A stretch of DNA of 64,000 bases, from assembly GCA_947034885.2 (NCBI GenBank), contig OX344755.2, positions 26,791,052 to 26,855,051 of the forward strand. Direction: 5' to 3'. A program made the position numbers and the translations under genes. This document shows positions 1-11,917 of this stretch, piece after piece (the stretch's first letter is position 1; every line of letters starts with the position of its first letter). The notes under the pieces are model-generated. The model worked only from the letters and a program-made list of their open reading frames with translations, searched no databases and was not told the DNA's origin. This DNA comes from Thuidium tamariscinum. Taxonomy: Eukaryota; Streptophyta; Bryopsida; Hypnales; Thuidiaceae.

Positions 1-2290
1 TCCGGCCTCTGGCTCTGGTCCGCCGGTTGCTGGATCACAACTTTGATTTTTTTTTTTTTTTTTGGTTTAAGTACTTTTGAATTTTGGGTCTAACACACCT
101 TAATTCTAATACTAGAGAATGTGGCAAGGTTTAACTGGGTATGAGAGATAATCCCACTTGGTGTTCAACCCTTTTGACTTCCAATCCAAGGTTTCTTAAG
201 GTTATAACCTTGGGGTATTATAAGTTCAAAGCTTCGCCGTGAAAATGTTGAATTGTATTTTAAGAGTTTTATTCGCAAAAGGCGGTACACATGACAGTAT
301 TTAACCTAACTTTCACTTTAAATTCTTAAAATGTCTTAGTATTTTGGGATTTTGCAACCAAAGGAGGTACACATGACAGTGTTTAAACCAAACTTTGGCA
401 CTCAATGCTCAAAATTTCCGTGAATTAGTGACAAAGGAAGCGTCGAGGTCTTGCCTCTTGAGTATGTATGACAAAGGAATAAAAGTTGAAGGGGCCCTAA
501 GCCTTCAAATTCAAAGAACTGAATGCAAACAAGACTTGGCCAAGATCTTTGGTCCAAGAGGTGCTCCAACCACGTTGGTAGCACAGAAGAGTAGCGAAAT
601 ATCGGTGCAAGAAATAAGGGTACTGGCAACCTCGAGGGGGGCCCTTATATACCCGTGGCCGGGCCCCTCTCGGTAATTGCCAATGAAAACATTTCGTTAC
701 TTTCTATCCTAAACTACCCTAATGTAATTCCAAAATATTAGTTGTTTAATGGTGGAAATTTCTAAAAACATCCCCATTTTGTCAAAGAAATCTTGGCCAA
801 ATCAAATCCAAGATCTTAACCCAAAATATTTTGGAATTAACCCTAATCTACCTAGATATTTTGCAAATTAATCCAAAGTTATTTCGAAAATTGTCTTTCT
901 TTAGCCCAAAGATGGCTTTTTACGCAAGAAAGAGATCTTGACCAAATCCAATCTTTGATTTTCCAAGAGATATTTCCAAAATCACTTCTAATTAACCGCA
1001 ATTAACGATTAAAAAGTCAAACTAAGAGCTGACCCTCTCTATCTTTTAGGGAACAACTCGAAACGGAAAACCATCTGCGCCATTGTCTTCAGAAGACCCC
1101 AATTAGCCTAAGGGACCCCTTACCCCTCACTCCTAGGCCATTTGCGCGCCCAAATTGGAATTACGGTAACTCCAATTAAAAGTCAAAAATCTAACTTTTA
1201 GGATTTGTGCAATTTGATGAATCTATTAAGCCAGGGTTGTTAGGAATGTCCATGAGAGTAAGGAATGACTCCTTATTTGCGACAATCGGACATCATTCGC
1301 TCCTGATACGCCGGTCAACCCGCCGCCAACTTGTAACTTCCAGTGAATTTCGATGTCGATGCCGGTTTTGGTAGTTGGGAATGTCGGAATGTCTTCAAAC
1401 TTGACCGAGCGCTTATTAAGCACACAAAAACCTATCCTAATTTTTAGTGAGATTTTACCGCATCATACGTAATTTCTATGATTTTACGAACATTTCTATG
1501 TGCGCTTGACTTCCCATGGAGTCAACGTGGAATTTCGGAAAAATCCGAAATAAATTGGGTAACATCTAGGGCACTCCTAGATTCTTGGTGTAAGTCCCAC
1601 GCAACCTTGCACCTTTCTAATTTTAGTAATTTGGAATTACCTTGCCCAATTGGACAATTTAATTCCCGATGCCCGGGAATCTTGGACAATTGTTTGATTC
1701 TCGTTCGCTCCTGACATGCTCCTACCCTTGGAACACCTCTCTGTAGTCTTCAACCTTCAATCCTCCATCTTTTGTCTCGTGAAATTCGAATTCTCCAAAT
1801 CCATTGTAGTGGTTTTACCTTTAAATTCAATTTATTCCAAAATTGAACTTAAGCCCTGGTAACTTCCCACGCTCGTAGTAGACTCTCCTAGCTTAGTCAG
1901 TATGTCTTATGCATCCTTAAAAGGTTGACTTTGCACAGACATTCGCTAGGATTGACCAACTCTCTATTCCTTATTTCTCTCGGAATTACTAATTCTTCAC
2001 ATATACTTGCTTCGGAGACTTAGAATGATTCCAATTTCTAGTATTAGGAATTTTCCACCATCTAAGTTGGTTTTCCACCATTTTGGCATAGACTGACACC
2101 AAAACTCCCTTAACACTCTTTTTATGTCTTTTTCTTGAACATTTTGACTAATTTTCGCTATTTAATCGCGAAAAATGGACCCAGAGTCCTGAGTGCCATC
2201 TCGAGGGCTCACAACCACTTGTAGGGCATTTGTACAATGGTGTCACATCGATAAGCTTTTCCCCTATCATCGACACAAAATCCTCTTGAA
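1..2290. other. Gene-poor AT-rich DNA, no supported gene
   Basis: No coding region can be supported here; the short open frames have no recognisable motif or splice context. Visible landmarks are a T-run at 47-63 and a short direct repeat (GGnGGTACACATGACAGT) at 281-298 and 363-380, 82 bp apart. Confidence 0.5.
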
Positions 2291-2363
2291 GTCAAACATG
2301 GCAAATCTTCATGCTTGCACTCACGATGGATTTGTACAAAGATGTATCGAAGTATATTGATAC

Positions 2364-3485
2364 TTGTACAAGACACGAAGTGTGCCTCGGAATGAAATTC
2401 CCTTGTTTCTGTGTGAGATGGTGTACGTGGAAGTTATTCTTCGACAAAGGGTGGATTGGAGCACCATTAAGGGAGCAAAGCTTGTCCAAAAACCGTCAAC
2501 CAAGGACATTCCTAGGGCGGGTCCCTCCCAAAACCCACGTGTAGGTTTAGGGAAAAAGATTTTCATCAAGAATGAAGTTCCGAACAATGAGTTCGTGTGG
2601 TCGGATCACGAAAGTAGTGAAGATGAGTTGATGGATGTTGGACTGCCACATGTGGGTGAGACATTGGCTAATTTGGAGCCTTCGGAGGAGGGGGAAGTGG
2701 AGGCGGGCCCCACGTTGACATTGCCTTCATTGGAAGGGATGCCAAGAATTGAAGGATCTGTTGAAGCTGCAAGTGTGGAGGCCAACGAAGATATTCCATT
2801 GAACGACTTTTATAAAGTTCAATTGAAGAGTGTGCTTGAAGAGTTGGATAGAGCAAATGAAGAGAAAAGGACTTTGGAGGAAGGGATAGTGGCTGATACT
2901 TCTGATGATGTTCCAACCCTTCAAGCCCTCATTGAATCGGGATGAATTCAGTTGTCCAAGCAACATGAGCAAATCTTGAACTTGGAAGCATTCTATCTGA
3001 ACTTCTCCGTTTCCGGGGGTGAAGGTTCTAGTTCTTCAATTAACAAATTTGTAGAAGAACGATTGGCTAAACTCAAGGAATATTGTCACATCAAAGCTGA
3101 CTGCTTGGAAAATGAAAAAAGATCTCTTGAAGGTGCACAATCAAAATTACGTGACCTTCAGAAAATGAAGGACAAAGCCCCTCTTGATCGTAATGTTGAT
3201 ATACAAGATTCTGAAGATCATGAGAGGCAACATGAGACATTGAAGTTGGAAGCAGTGGACCTAAAGAAGAAGTTAGCCCATGCTCTCGCATTGGAAAGTG
3301 ATGTGGCCGGGGAAGTGGAGAAGAAGAAGATGAATTTGCTCAATGCACAGAATTTGAAGAAAGAGTACATGAAAAATAAATGGTGGGATTTTCCTCTTCA
3401 ATCCAATTTGGATAGTGCCTACAAGGAGGCGAAGAAAGACTTAGAAGCTAAGAAAAGGCTAAAGACAGATGAACAAAGCAAGTAG
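2364..3485 (+). pseudogene. Decayed member of the VDWST-motif family
   Basis: One frame is open from about 2361 to the stop at 3483-3485 except for an in-frame TGA at 2943-2945. A further TGA at 2358-2360 cuts it off upstream, and there is no ATG. The segment EMVYVEVILRQRVDWSTI (nt 2413-2466) matches MVYAELRLKRKVDWSTF in the gene at 51196 and AEIVLHKDVDWRTI in the gene at 46416, so this is a third, truncated copy of the same family. After it comes an acidic linker and, from 2952, a Lys/Glu-rich stretch likely to form a coiled coil. I do not know the family's function. Because the N-terminus is missing and no GC island lies upstream, I read it as a remnant. Confidence 0.5.
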
Positions 3486-3489
3486 AATG

Positions 3490-6256
3490 TTGTATGATCT
3501 TTTGGGGGGCTAGCAATGCTAGCATTTTTTGGAGGACTTATGACTTTTGTAAACATGTATATATAAAAAGGCTACTATTATTTTTTAGTATTATTTTGCA
3601 AACTTGGGGTGTTTCATTTCTATCATTGATGTGTATGGATGCAAAAGAATTCATATTCCTTCATTTGCATGTTGACGGGTTTTTTTTAAACATCCAAAAT
3701 GCTCATTCAATCTTTCAAAAAGCATCTCTATAAAATGCTCAATATGTAATATGTAGACATTTCAAATTTTTATGAAGAAAGTGTCCATATCTAAATTTCA
3801 TAAAATAGATGTTTCTTTCAATTAATACATTTTTGTACATGCAACTTTCATATTCCTTTTTAGTTTTTTGGAATAGGATAATATTTCATATGCTTCATCA
3901 ATTTTCTTTAAATTATAAGCATACAAATTTAAACTATGCATATTAGAGGTTATGAAGGTAAAGAAAATAGAATATTATCACTTATGGATGAGAGATTATA
4001 ATGTTTGATCACGAGTGTGTTAAATTTACAAAACACATGCACGGTCTTACAATCCTCTTTTCATATGTTCAATTTAAAAAATTTGGTCACCGAAAAAATG
4101 AGATACAAACATTGGAGATGCATACATTGGAGACGCATAATCCCAATAAGTTTTGGGCTTTGAAATAAGTGCTCTACAAATTTTCAAAATAAATTTAAAA
4201 TGTGAATTTCTTAATTTGATTTTGTTACTAAAATGCTAGCATGAGAAGATAGAAATGCAAGTATGTAAGCCTTGATTATAGATATAAGTAGGTATCCCAC
4301 AACTATTGAATATTTCAATGTGTTTATAACATATGCACCAATAATATAAGTGTGTATAGTATAATCACACTAGAAATCTCTAATTATAAAAAGTTTCTAT
4401 GATTTAAACACCTATACTATAGGTGAATAGTCTTGGGGATTCACATTTTTAGACTCATATAGTAGCATCTGTCATGATCGTTAAGAGGGATTTTGATTAA
4501 GGGTTGTTAGGGATTTCCTAGTTTTCTAATCAACAAATGCACAATAAATTCTGTAAAGTTCTTCATTTAATTCAATATTCAAAATCTATAACAAAAATTG
4601 AAATATTAGATGCAGGATAATAATTACCATTGGAATTGGCATTTCAATTCTATATAATTCAACTCTTAACAACTTACTATTTGAAATCATTCTATATTCC
4701 TATGTACTGACATATATTTTCCAAAAATGTTATACACTTGTAGTTTGCCTAAAAAAAATTTCAAGCATCTTATGAATTGCCTTTGAACATTGGTAATTTG
4801 GTATAGAAAAGAAACACCATTTACGACAATTATTTTATACAAATGTGATTGTATGAAGTGCAACTTCCTAGGTTTTCATACATCACAAGGCCCTCAAAAG
4901 AATTACAATCAATTCAAATGTTAATATCTTGGAAATTTTCATAGTAGAAAATTGGTTAACTTTCCTCCACATCTTCTCAAACTAGTGTAATATAGGATCT
5001 TACAATTATATGTGCCTAAATTCATATTTTTTCCTAAAATCTATTACTTGAATTAAAAATAGCAATTGTCAAAACTACCTGATTCAAATCACCTAAAGGC
5101 TTAAAATTCATTTTTGGAGTGTGTCCATTGAATTGCATTCAAATATTTGCATTAGTTTCACTATAGTATAACTTATTTTTATTGTTCACCCCTTCTGGCT
5201 CAAATGTTTTTGGTCTAAATGTTCATTTCTAATACAATGGTGTTTGCCATTTACTAAAAGATATATGTATAACTTCAATTTATAATTTATAATTTTGCAA
5301 CATTGAAGTAGCATTCTGCTCAAGTGTCTATTAACTACAAATTTTTTATGCAATAGTAATATTGCATTCCTTTAATCCCTACAAGACTAAAACGGTTTTG
5401 ACAATGGAGGATTTCAATCAATTCTATCCTTCCATATTTTTGGGCACATAGGTGTTATCATTTTTTAAAATTTTAACTGTACAAAAGTAAAAATTATTAT
5501 ATCTAGCATGTATGGAATTAATTGTAGAACATTTCAATGGTTAGATCTTTACATTATAGCAATTCTTGATGATCAACATCATGGGCCACAAACGTAGTTT
5601 TGGGAGAAACAAATTTATAAAAAGATGAATATAGATTTTTTAACCCCTTAGAAAAATTTATTTGGAGTCTAAAGATAATTTAGTATTACCATATTGAGAT
5701 TTGCTTCACCCTTAATTATTCCTAAAGATCTTTTGTTGAACATTTTTTAGATCTTAAATTATATGTTCTTGGAGTATTATATTCAATAAAACCGAAATCC
5801 TTAATTATCCCTAAACTTCCATTGTCCCTCTACTTTGGAATGTTATTTATCTAGAAATATAATTGATATTTCAATTACAACTTTAGAATGGAAGTTATAT
5901 AGCAAAAAAAAAACCATTTACCTAAACCCTTAAATCATGAGAAGCCTACACAAAGGCTTCAAATAAGGATTAAACACGAATTACTATTACATGAGATTGG
6001 ATTCATTTTCATGGAAACCTCCTACTCATTTGACTTGGAGTAAAGTTCTTCTCAAATTGTACACAACATTGTTATCATTTGGTCAATGCAAGCATCTTTA
6101 CAATCAATACTTGTCCTTAAGATGCATTCAACATAATCCATTATTGCAACTAAATCCACATAAATTTTGGAGGCTAAGATATCCTCTTTAGGATACTATC
6201 TAATTGCTTAGATCAATGTCATTAAGGTCCATGTTAGAGCTAAAAAGGTAACTTAA
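3490..6256. other. AT-rich intergenic DNA, nothing recognised
   Basis: Long AT-rich stretch with frequent stops in all frames. No transposon ends, gene fragments or tandem structure stood out. Confidence 0.5.
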
Positions 6257-7330
6257 ATTTCTAATATTTTATTTGTAAATGTCCTTCTATTTCCACATTC
6301 TTGGATAAGTGCCATATTTTTTCAATTTTGTCTTCCCATTTTTCTTCAACTAATCTAAGTCTAATATTGAAATCTCAAAAATATTACATTCCCTTCTTTT
6401 TTTTAAAGTACTAGGGGGGGGGGTGTCCATTGAATTTTAATAGAAACTCTATCTCTATAATGTTTTGGTAGAAGTTGAAGTATACATTTTTGAATAAGTG
6501 TCATTTTTTAAAATTTTGTCTTCCCATTTTTTTTTTCAACTCATCTAAGTCTAATATTCAGATCTCAAAAATATTACATTCCCTTTTTTTTAAAAGTACT
6601 AGGGGGGGGGGTATCCATTGAATTTTAATAGAAACTCTATCTCCATAATGTTTTGGTAGTAGTTCAAGTATACATTTTGGGATAAGTGTCATTTTTTAAA
6701 ACTTTGTCTTCCCATTTTTTTTTCAACTGATCGAAGTCTAATTTTGAGATTTCAAAAATATTACATTTCCTTTTTTTTTAAAAGTACTAGGGGGGGGATC
6801 CATTGAATTTTAATAGAAACTCTATCTCCATAATGTTTTGGTAGAAGTTCAAGTTTACATTTTTGAATAAGTGTCATTTTTTAAAATTTTGTCTTCCCAT
6901 TTTTTTTCCCAATAATCTAAGTCTAATATTGAGATCTCAAAAATATTACATTTCCTTTTTTTTTTTAAAGTACTAGGGGGGGGGGGGTTTCATTGAATTT
7001 TAATAGAAACTCTATCTCCATAATGTTTTGGTAGAAGTTGAAGTATACGTTTTTGAATAAGTGTCATTTTTTAAAATTTTGTCTTCCCATTTTTTTTCCC
7101 AATAATCTAAGTCTAATATTGAGATCTCAAAAATATTACATTTCCTTTTTTTTTTAAAGTACTAGGGGGGGGTTTCCATTGAATTTTAATAGAAACTCTA
7201 TCTCCATAATGTTTTGGTAGAAGTTGAAGTATACATTTTTGAATAAGTGTCATTTTTTAAAATTTTGTCTTCCTATTTTTTTCCCAATAATCTAAGTCTA
7301 ATACTGAGATCCCAAAAATATTACATTCCC
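6257..7330. repeat. Tandem repeat, ~187-bp unit, 5-6 copies
   Basis: A unit of about 187 bp repeats head to tail. The landmark AAAGTACTAGGGGGG recurs with its G-run starting near 6413, 6601, 6790, 6977 and 7165. Each unit also carries TCTTCCCATTTTTTTT, TCTAAGTCTAATATTGAGATC and ATAATGTTTTGGTAG. The T-run and the G-run (7-11 G) vary in length between copies, as expected from slippage. A partial copy starts near 6257 and the last ends near 7330. No coding potential was seen. Confidence 0.85.
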
Positions 7331-7789
7331 TTTGTTTCATATTGAGATTTGCTTCACCCTTACAAGAAATTGCCATTGAAAACTTTGAAGATGACACATT
7401 GTATCTTCTTAGTCCTTTAGGGATTAAGCATTTGAAATATCATGAAATTGAGGGTTGTCCTCCTCCATAATTGAGCTCTCATAGAACTCAACATTCCTAA
7501 GTAAAAGTATGATATTTTTTATTGAGGTTTGAAGGTTCATGATTTCTTGGAGAAAGAGCCAATAGGGCTTGGTGGTGAAGGGGTTGGAAATACCTTTGAA
7601 AGCTTCTATGTGCATCAAATGGTAAATCACTTTGGAGTAACTATTGCTACATAGTAATTTAGATGCTGCTTTTAATGAGAATGAAGTGGGATATAATGTG
7701 GAACTAGGAGGAATCTCCGAATCTCTCAAATAATACCTGTTACAGCTGGGTTAATAACTGTCTACCTTGCTCAGGCCAGCTGGTCCTGT
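7331..7789. other. Intergenic, no supported gene
   Basis: A minus-strand open frame at 7424-7729 has no recognisable motif. The plus strand here has a short plausible peptide but no start or splice signals. I would not annotate a gene. Confidence 0.35.
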
Positions 7790-8220
7790 AAGGCAACCGC
7801 GTGTACAGCAACCGCGCTTACCAAAAATTGAAAACCTGCAAAGGTGCGACCGCGGGTTAGGGGCGACCTCGGGCGCCAGAACTGCCGCCCGACACCTCCA
7901 AGCACGGTCGCCCGTCCATGCGCGGTCGCCCGTCCGGGGAGTGCGACCGCGCTTGGGGCGACCGCGGGTCAGGGGCGACCTCGGGTGCCAGAACTGCCAC
8001 CTGCCACCTCCATGCGCGGTCGCCCGTCCGGGGAGGGCGACCGCGCTTGGGGCGACCGCGGGTCATTTTTTGTAGTTCCTCACCTTGTCCCGCGGTCGCC
8101 CTTCCACGCGCGGTCGCCCCACTACCCGCAGTCGCCCTGTTCACCCGAAGTTGCCCTGTTCACCCGAAGTCGCCCTTCACCCGAAGTCGCCCTGTACCCG
8201 CAGTCGCCCCTGTGGCGACA
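7790..8220. repeat. GC-rich GGCGACCGCGGG island
   Basis: An abrupt GC- and CpG-rich block inside AT-rich DNA, built of GGTCGCCCGTCC and GGGGCGACCGCGGGT motifs. A 112-bp unit is tandemly duplicated (GGGGCGACCTCGGG at 7860 and again at 7972). The 3' part repeats GTCGCCCTGTTCACCCGAA. A TATAAA box follows directly. Before the retrotransposon inserted, this island lay roughly 240 bp upstream of the hAT start codon now at 21606. Confidence 0.8.
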
Positions 8221-8223
8221 GAG

Positions 8224-8229
8224 TATAAA
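8224..8229 (+). promoter_or_regulatory. TATA box of the split hAT gene
   Basis: TATAAA sits at the downstream edge of the GC island. The retrotransposon target duplication (8256-8260) lies 27-31 bp downstream, about where transcription should start. The hAT coding region resumes beyond the element, so this looks like its disconnected core promoter. No other support. Confidence 0.5.
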
Positions 8230-8255
8230 GCTGCAGCTGAAACACTGAGGGATTA

Positions 8256-8260
8256 CCTTG
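8256..8260. repeat. Target site duplication, left copy (CCTTG)
   Basis: CCTTG directly precedes the LTR terminus TGTCGC at 8261 and is repeated at 21405-21409 just after the other terminus. A 5-bp duplication is normal for Ty3/gypsy insertion. Confidence 0.93.
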
Positions 8261-11200
8261 TGTCGCAACACAGGGTAAGTAAATTCCCTGTTATACTCAC
8301 AAAAATCACTGTAGAGTATAACTGAGTGACTCTAAAGATCGAACCCGCGAGATTCTGTGAAGTATCTGGCTTAGTTAAGCGATTAAGATAGGACAGCTCC
8401 CAAAACTCTATAATCCAGTTCTAGATCTAGAACCGGAAATACACAAATAACCCGAGACGACAACCCGTTATCCCGTTCAAAAACTGATATTCTAGCAATC
8501 TGGTCCGGAACGGATCCGTTCCTTCACTTTTCCGGTTTCCCGGATTTTATCCGTTCCGTCAGACTGCAACGGATCCGCTCCCTAACGAGTTCCGCTCCTG
8601 GTTTCCTCTTCGGACCAATCCGTTCCGGATGATCCGTCCACACCCGTTCCTCAATCCGGTTTGGTTTTGCCTCTGTTTTACCATCAGAGGGGTCGCCGCT
8701 TGATTTTGTGAGCGGTAGGCCCACCGCTCCTTCCGTGACTTATAGTGGCTGAAGACCCACTTTCTACCCGTTAATTCTAAAATTACTTCAGATCCGGTTT
8801 GATCCCTCACAACAATCCAGACAAAGATCCGGACTGTAGGTCACACAGAGATCCCCCGTACGATCTTCTCATACTACAACGACTTTGACGCGACTTTCCG
8901 TTCCTGGGGAGCCAGGTGGCTACAAGTGTATCCGTCCGTTCCAATGTCAACTAGAACTCTTCCGTTTGCCACAAAGACGGTGAGACCTCACAGGAGATCG
9001 GACACTCAACTGGGTTTCCCACCCAGGAGCTCTAGCACGATTAAGGAATCCCTCCCTCTCGTCTAGCCTAACAACGGCTTTCTCACCCGGAATCTTAAGT
9101 CCTAGAAGCGCTGAGGCGCTAGAGTTACACTCCCAACTCTTCTCTACCCGTTCTCATATACTCAGACACGGAAAATAAGCACCAAAGGGAGAATGTCGCT
9201 TGCAAAACCACTTGCGCCTTCCTAACTCCGCGTCACGCCGCCCTACCAAACTCGGGAGATACACACGCAAAGCAAGAGAGAATAAAATACACAAAGATAA
9301 TGCAAAGGAAAAGACTCCCAGTCCACCGCGAGGGGACTGACTTAAATAATGGGCAAAAAAGCAAAAAGCGCCATACAAGTCCGCCGCGATTAACGCTCGG
9401 CGGATCCGTTCCTACCTACTTCTGAACCGGAACGGATTCCAACCCGCTCCAAGTTCCTAAACCGGACCGGATTTCCTCCTGATCCATTCCTAAGTTAAAA
9501 ACTACAAAAACAGGAAAGTCCTAATACCTACGTATCCGGCTCTGCTACCCTAGATCCTATAGTCGGGCTTTCCGCCCTACTGATCTGCTCGAAGACCTCG
9601 GTGAGGTTCCGATTCCGTTCTCCGTCTGTTGCAACCGGAGCTCCAGTAACCGGACTCGCAGGAGACTCCGACAACTGAATTGCCGCCTCCCGGTTGCCCG
9701 TTGACGCTCGCCCTGACTTCTTGGATTGCGGCGTCCTGTCCTTCCCTGGTCTCTGAGGCAACCCTTCGGAAATATCCGGTAGAGACAGATCGGAGAGTCT
9801 GACCGGAATTTCCGTCAGTCTCCGGCTACAGTCTTCCATCCGTTCGGCCGCCTCCCGAACCTTCACCAAAGTCGTCTCCACCTTTTCGGAGAAGTCGGAC
9901 AGAATCCGGACTATCCGGCTTCCGGATAGTTTCTTCTCCTTGTGCACCTCTTCGTCAAACAGTTGAGCCCGGATGACAGCCGATCCGGGTTCCCCGAATG
10001 TTGCCTTCACGTGCTCCGCCAATTTGACGGTCTCCGCCGCCATCTCCTTGGTAGCGGCCTCGTTGTCCCTGAGAACAAGGAGCTCCGCCTTCAAACCGTC
10101 AACTTCCTCCTGAAGTTTCCGGTTTTCCTCCTCCATCTTGGCGAGATCCACAGGCGAGGCGATGCAATTCCCTACCACGGTCGGGAGAGTATGATCCGGT
10201 TTGCCATTGACCATCTCCGCGATGTTCTCCAAGACGATCCGCTTGACCTCCCAATCCGCTCGGATGTTGCACAGGATTTCCGTCAGTTGCACGAACGGAT
10301 CACTGGGATCCGTTTCCTCTGCTGCTGGTTCGGCCTGACCCGGTTCGGATGGTCCCGCTCTGCCTTCCGTTCCCGGATTGTGTCGGATCGGAGGAGATCC
10401 CCTCGTGTTCGGCGGTGTGGTCTTCTGCCGCTTCACGAGCAGAACTTCCGGTTCCTCTCCCTTATCCGAGTCCTCCCGCTCTGTCTCGGACTCGGAGCTC
10501 TCCTCATCATCCGTTGACGTCTCCCCGTACGTCAAGACTATCTTCTGGGTGTGCCACGTCTTCTCTTCCGTATCCGAAAGGAGCTGTAGATGGTGGTAGA
10601 GGTGGAAGAGGTAGGGGGAGATCGGAGTTGCCCTACTCCCTCCGAGGTTCTTTAGTAACCGGGTGATCAGGTCCTGTATGATCCGGCCCCAGTCCACTTT
10701 CCGGTCTCCGATCAGCGCACCGAAAATGGTGTTGGCCAGGCCGATCGTGATCCGGGTTGGTTTCTCCGGATGAAGGATCGGAAGCAGAAACTTCAACAGG
10801 CGCCTATGCCTGTCTTCGTTGCAGTCCATGATCCGGTATCCGTCCTTCGGGTGAGGGGTGCCACTAAACTTGTTTTGGAGGAAGTCTACCTTCCTCCCGG
10901 CCGGTCCGTGCCCCTGGTGTTTGAACCCGTATACGGCCCTCCAGTGCGCCTCCGTCCATTTGTGCGGCATTCCCCGCGCCGTGTTGTCGAACTGATTCGA
11001 CACCTTGCCCTTCAGCTCCTTCACCATCCGCTCCTCCTTGAAACCCCAGGGTATCTCTGCTAACCCTAGACACCCCATTGCGGTTAAGTCCGCCATCAAG
11101 TTGCTTTTCTTCGGCTCTGTGGAAGGGATGAGCGGAACTACTTTCTTCAGCTTTATCCCTGAGGGTGGGGGTGTAGTGGACTCGGTTCTCTTCCGGCGTA

Positions 11201-11881
11201 GCTGCGGCATGGCAACTATCCGGGAAACTACCTCACTGCTCTCCTAGCCGCACGTCCCGTTCCTCACACACACTCACAACACAACTACAAAAGTAATCCG
11301 CCCGTAATAACCACCTGCACATACACACACACACTCCTCTCCACACACCAGCGTCTCAGCGCACAGTCTGAAACCCGCGCCGCTGACAACTGCCCGCTCT
11401 GACAAAACACCCGCTGCTAATACTGACAGCCGCGTCACAGAAAATTGCGCCACCAAACACGCGCGGAAAACCAACTCACAGAAAAGGCGGAAAACGCTGA
11501 GGGTTGAAAAACACACAACGAAGCGCCTGAGAGCAAATGGGCCAACTGAAAATGTCAGGCCTTATATAGTTTCCAGAAATGGATCCGGTCTTCCGTTCCT
11601 GATCATCCGTTCCCGTTCTCATCCGATCGGTCCAAGTCCGGAAATCATCCGTTCCGTTCTGGGACTGAATCCGGATAGAATCCGTTCTGTAGGGTCCGGA
11701 ATTTTTCCGTTCCGGTATTCCGTCGTAATAAACCGGAATTATTCTGCCACCGGTCTCTACAACATTATCTGGTACTACTTCTAGATCTTACCCATTCCCT
11801 GAACAAATCCGGTTGCTAAATTTTCCACTTTCCGCTCCATACTGACTTTAAATGGAAAGATCAAAAATATGTCTTGCCACA
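8261..11881 (-). repeat. 3' LTR, 3,621 bp
   Basis: Runs in element orientation from TGTGGCAAGACA (11881) to TGTTGCGACA (8261). It matches 17784-21404 at a constant offset of 9,523. It contains a TATA-like CTATATAAG near 11561-11569 about 310-320 bp into the LTR, followed by a 560-codon reading frame. The sequence is saturated with CCGGA and CCGTTCC words, including the palindrome GGAACGGATCCGTTCC near 8507. Confidence 0.95.
9528..11210 (-). CDS. LTR-encoded 560-aa protein (3' LTR copy)
   Basis: An intact ATG-to-stop frame wholly inside the LTR. Residues 1-30 are basic and Pro-rich. Residues ~40-220 form a globular part with EAHWRAVYGF, KVDFLQNKFSGTPHPKDGYR and PYLFHLYHHLQLL motifs, reminiscent of the 'putative plant transposon protein' domains in other plant LTR elements; this family match is from memory. 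Then come an acidic Ser/Glu tract (~235-260), a helical stretch and a coiled coil (~365-410), and a Ser/Pro-rich tail. It is not gag or envelope as far as I can see: no signal peptide, membrane segment or zinc knuckle. The copy in the other LTR differs by one residue (Ile here, Val there), so the frame is conserved in both. Function unknown. Confidence 0.75.
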   Translation of the reverse strand: MPQLRRKRTESTTPPPSGIKLKKVVPLIPSTEPKKSNLMADLTAMGCLGLAEIPWGFKEERMVKELKGKVSNQFDNTARGMPHKWTEAHWRAVYGFKHQGHGPAGRKVDFLQNKFSGTPHPKDGYRIMDCNEDRHRRLLKFLLPILHPEKPTRITIGLANTIFGALIGDRKVDWGRIIQDLITRLLKNLGGSRATPISPYLFHLYHHLQLLSDTEEKTWHTQKIVLTYGETSTDDEESSESETEREDSDKGEEPEVLLVKRQKTTPPNTRGSPPIRHNPGTEGRAGPSEPGQAEPAAEETDPSDPFVQLTEILCNIRADWEVKRIVLENIAEMVNGKPDHTLPTVVGNCIASPVDLAKMEEENRKLQEEVDGLKAELLVLRDNEAATKEMAAETVKLAEHVKATFGEPGSAVIRAQLFDEEVHKEKKLSGSRIVRILSDFSEKVETTLVKVREAAERMEDCSRRLTEIPVRLSDLSLPDISEGLPQRPGKDRTPQSKKSGRASTGNREAAIQLSESPASPVTGAPVATDGERNRNLTEVFEQISRAESPTIGSRVAEPDT

Positions 11882-11894
11882 TTACCCCTTCCTC
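11882..11894 (-). promoter_or_regulatory. Polypurine tract
   Basis: On the minus strand the sequence GAGGAAGGGGTAA directly precedes the 3' LTR start (TGTGG). A purine-rich run here is the expected primer for plus-strand DNA synthesis. It starts about 24 bp after the pol stop. Confidence 0.88.
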
Positions 11895-11917
11895 ATCTGT
11901 GAGCGTCCTCGCGAACA

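Noticed and set aside
7424-7729. Minus-strand 101-codon open frame
   Set aside because: No recognisable motif, no promoter context and AT-rich surroundings; plausible by chance.
9942-10517. Plus-strand 191-codon open frame antisense to the LTR protein (also 19465-20040)
   Set aside because: Arg/Leu/Ser-rich mirror of the real minus-strand gene with no motif; an antisense shadow of GC-rich coding sequence.
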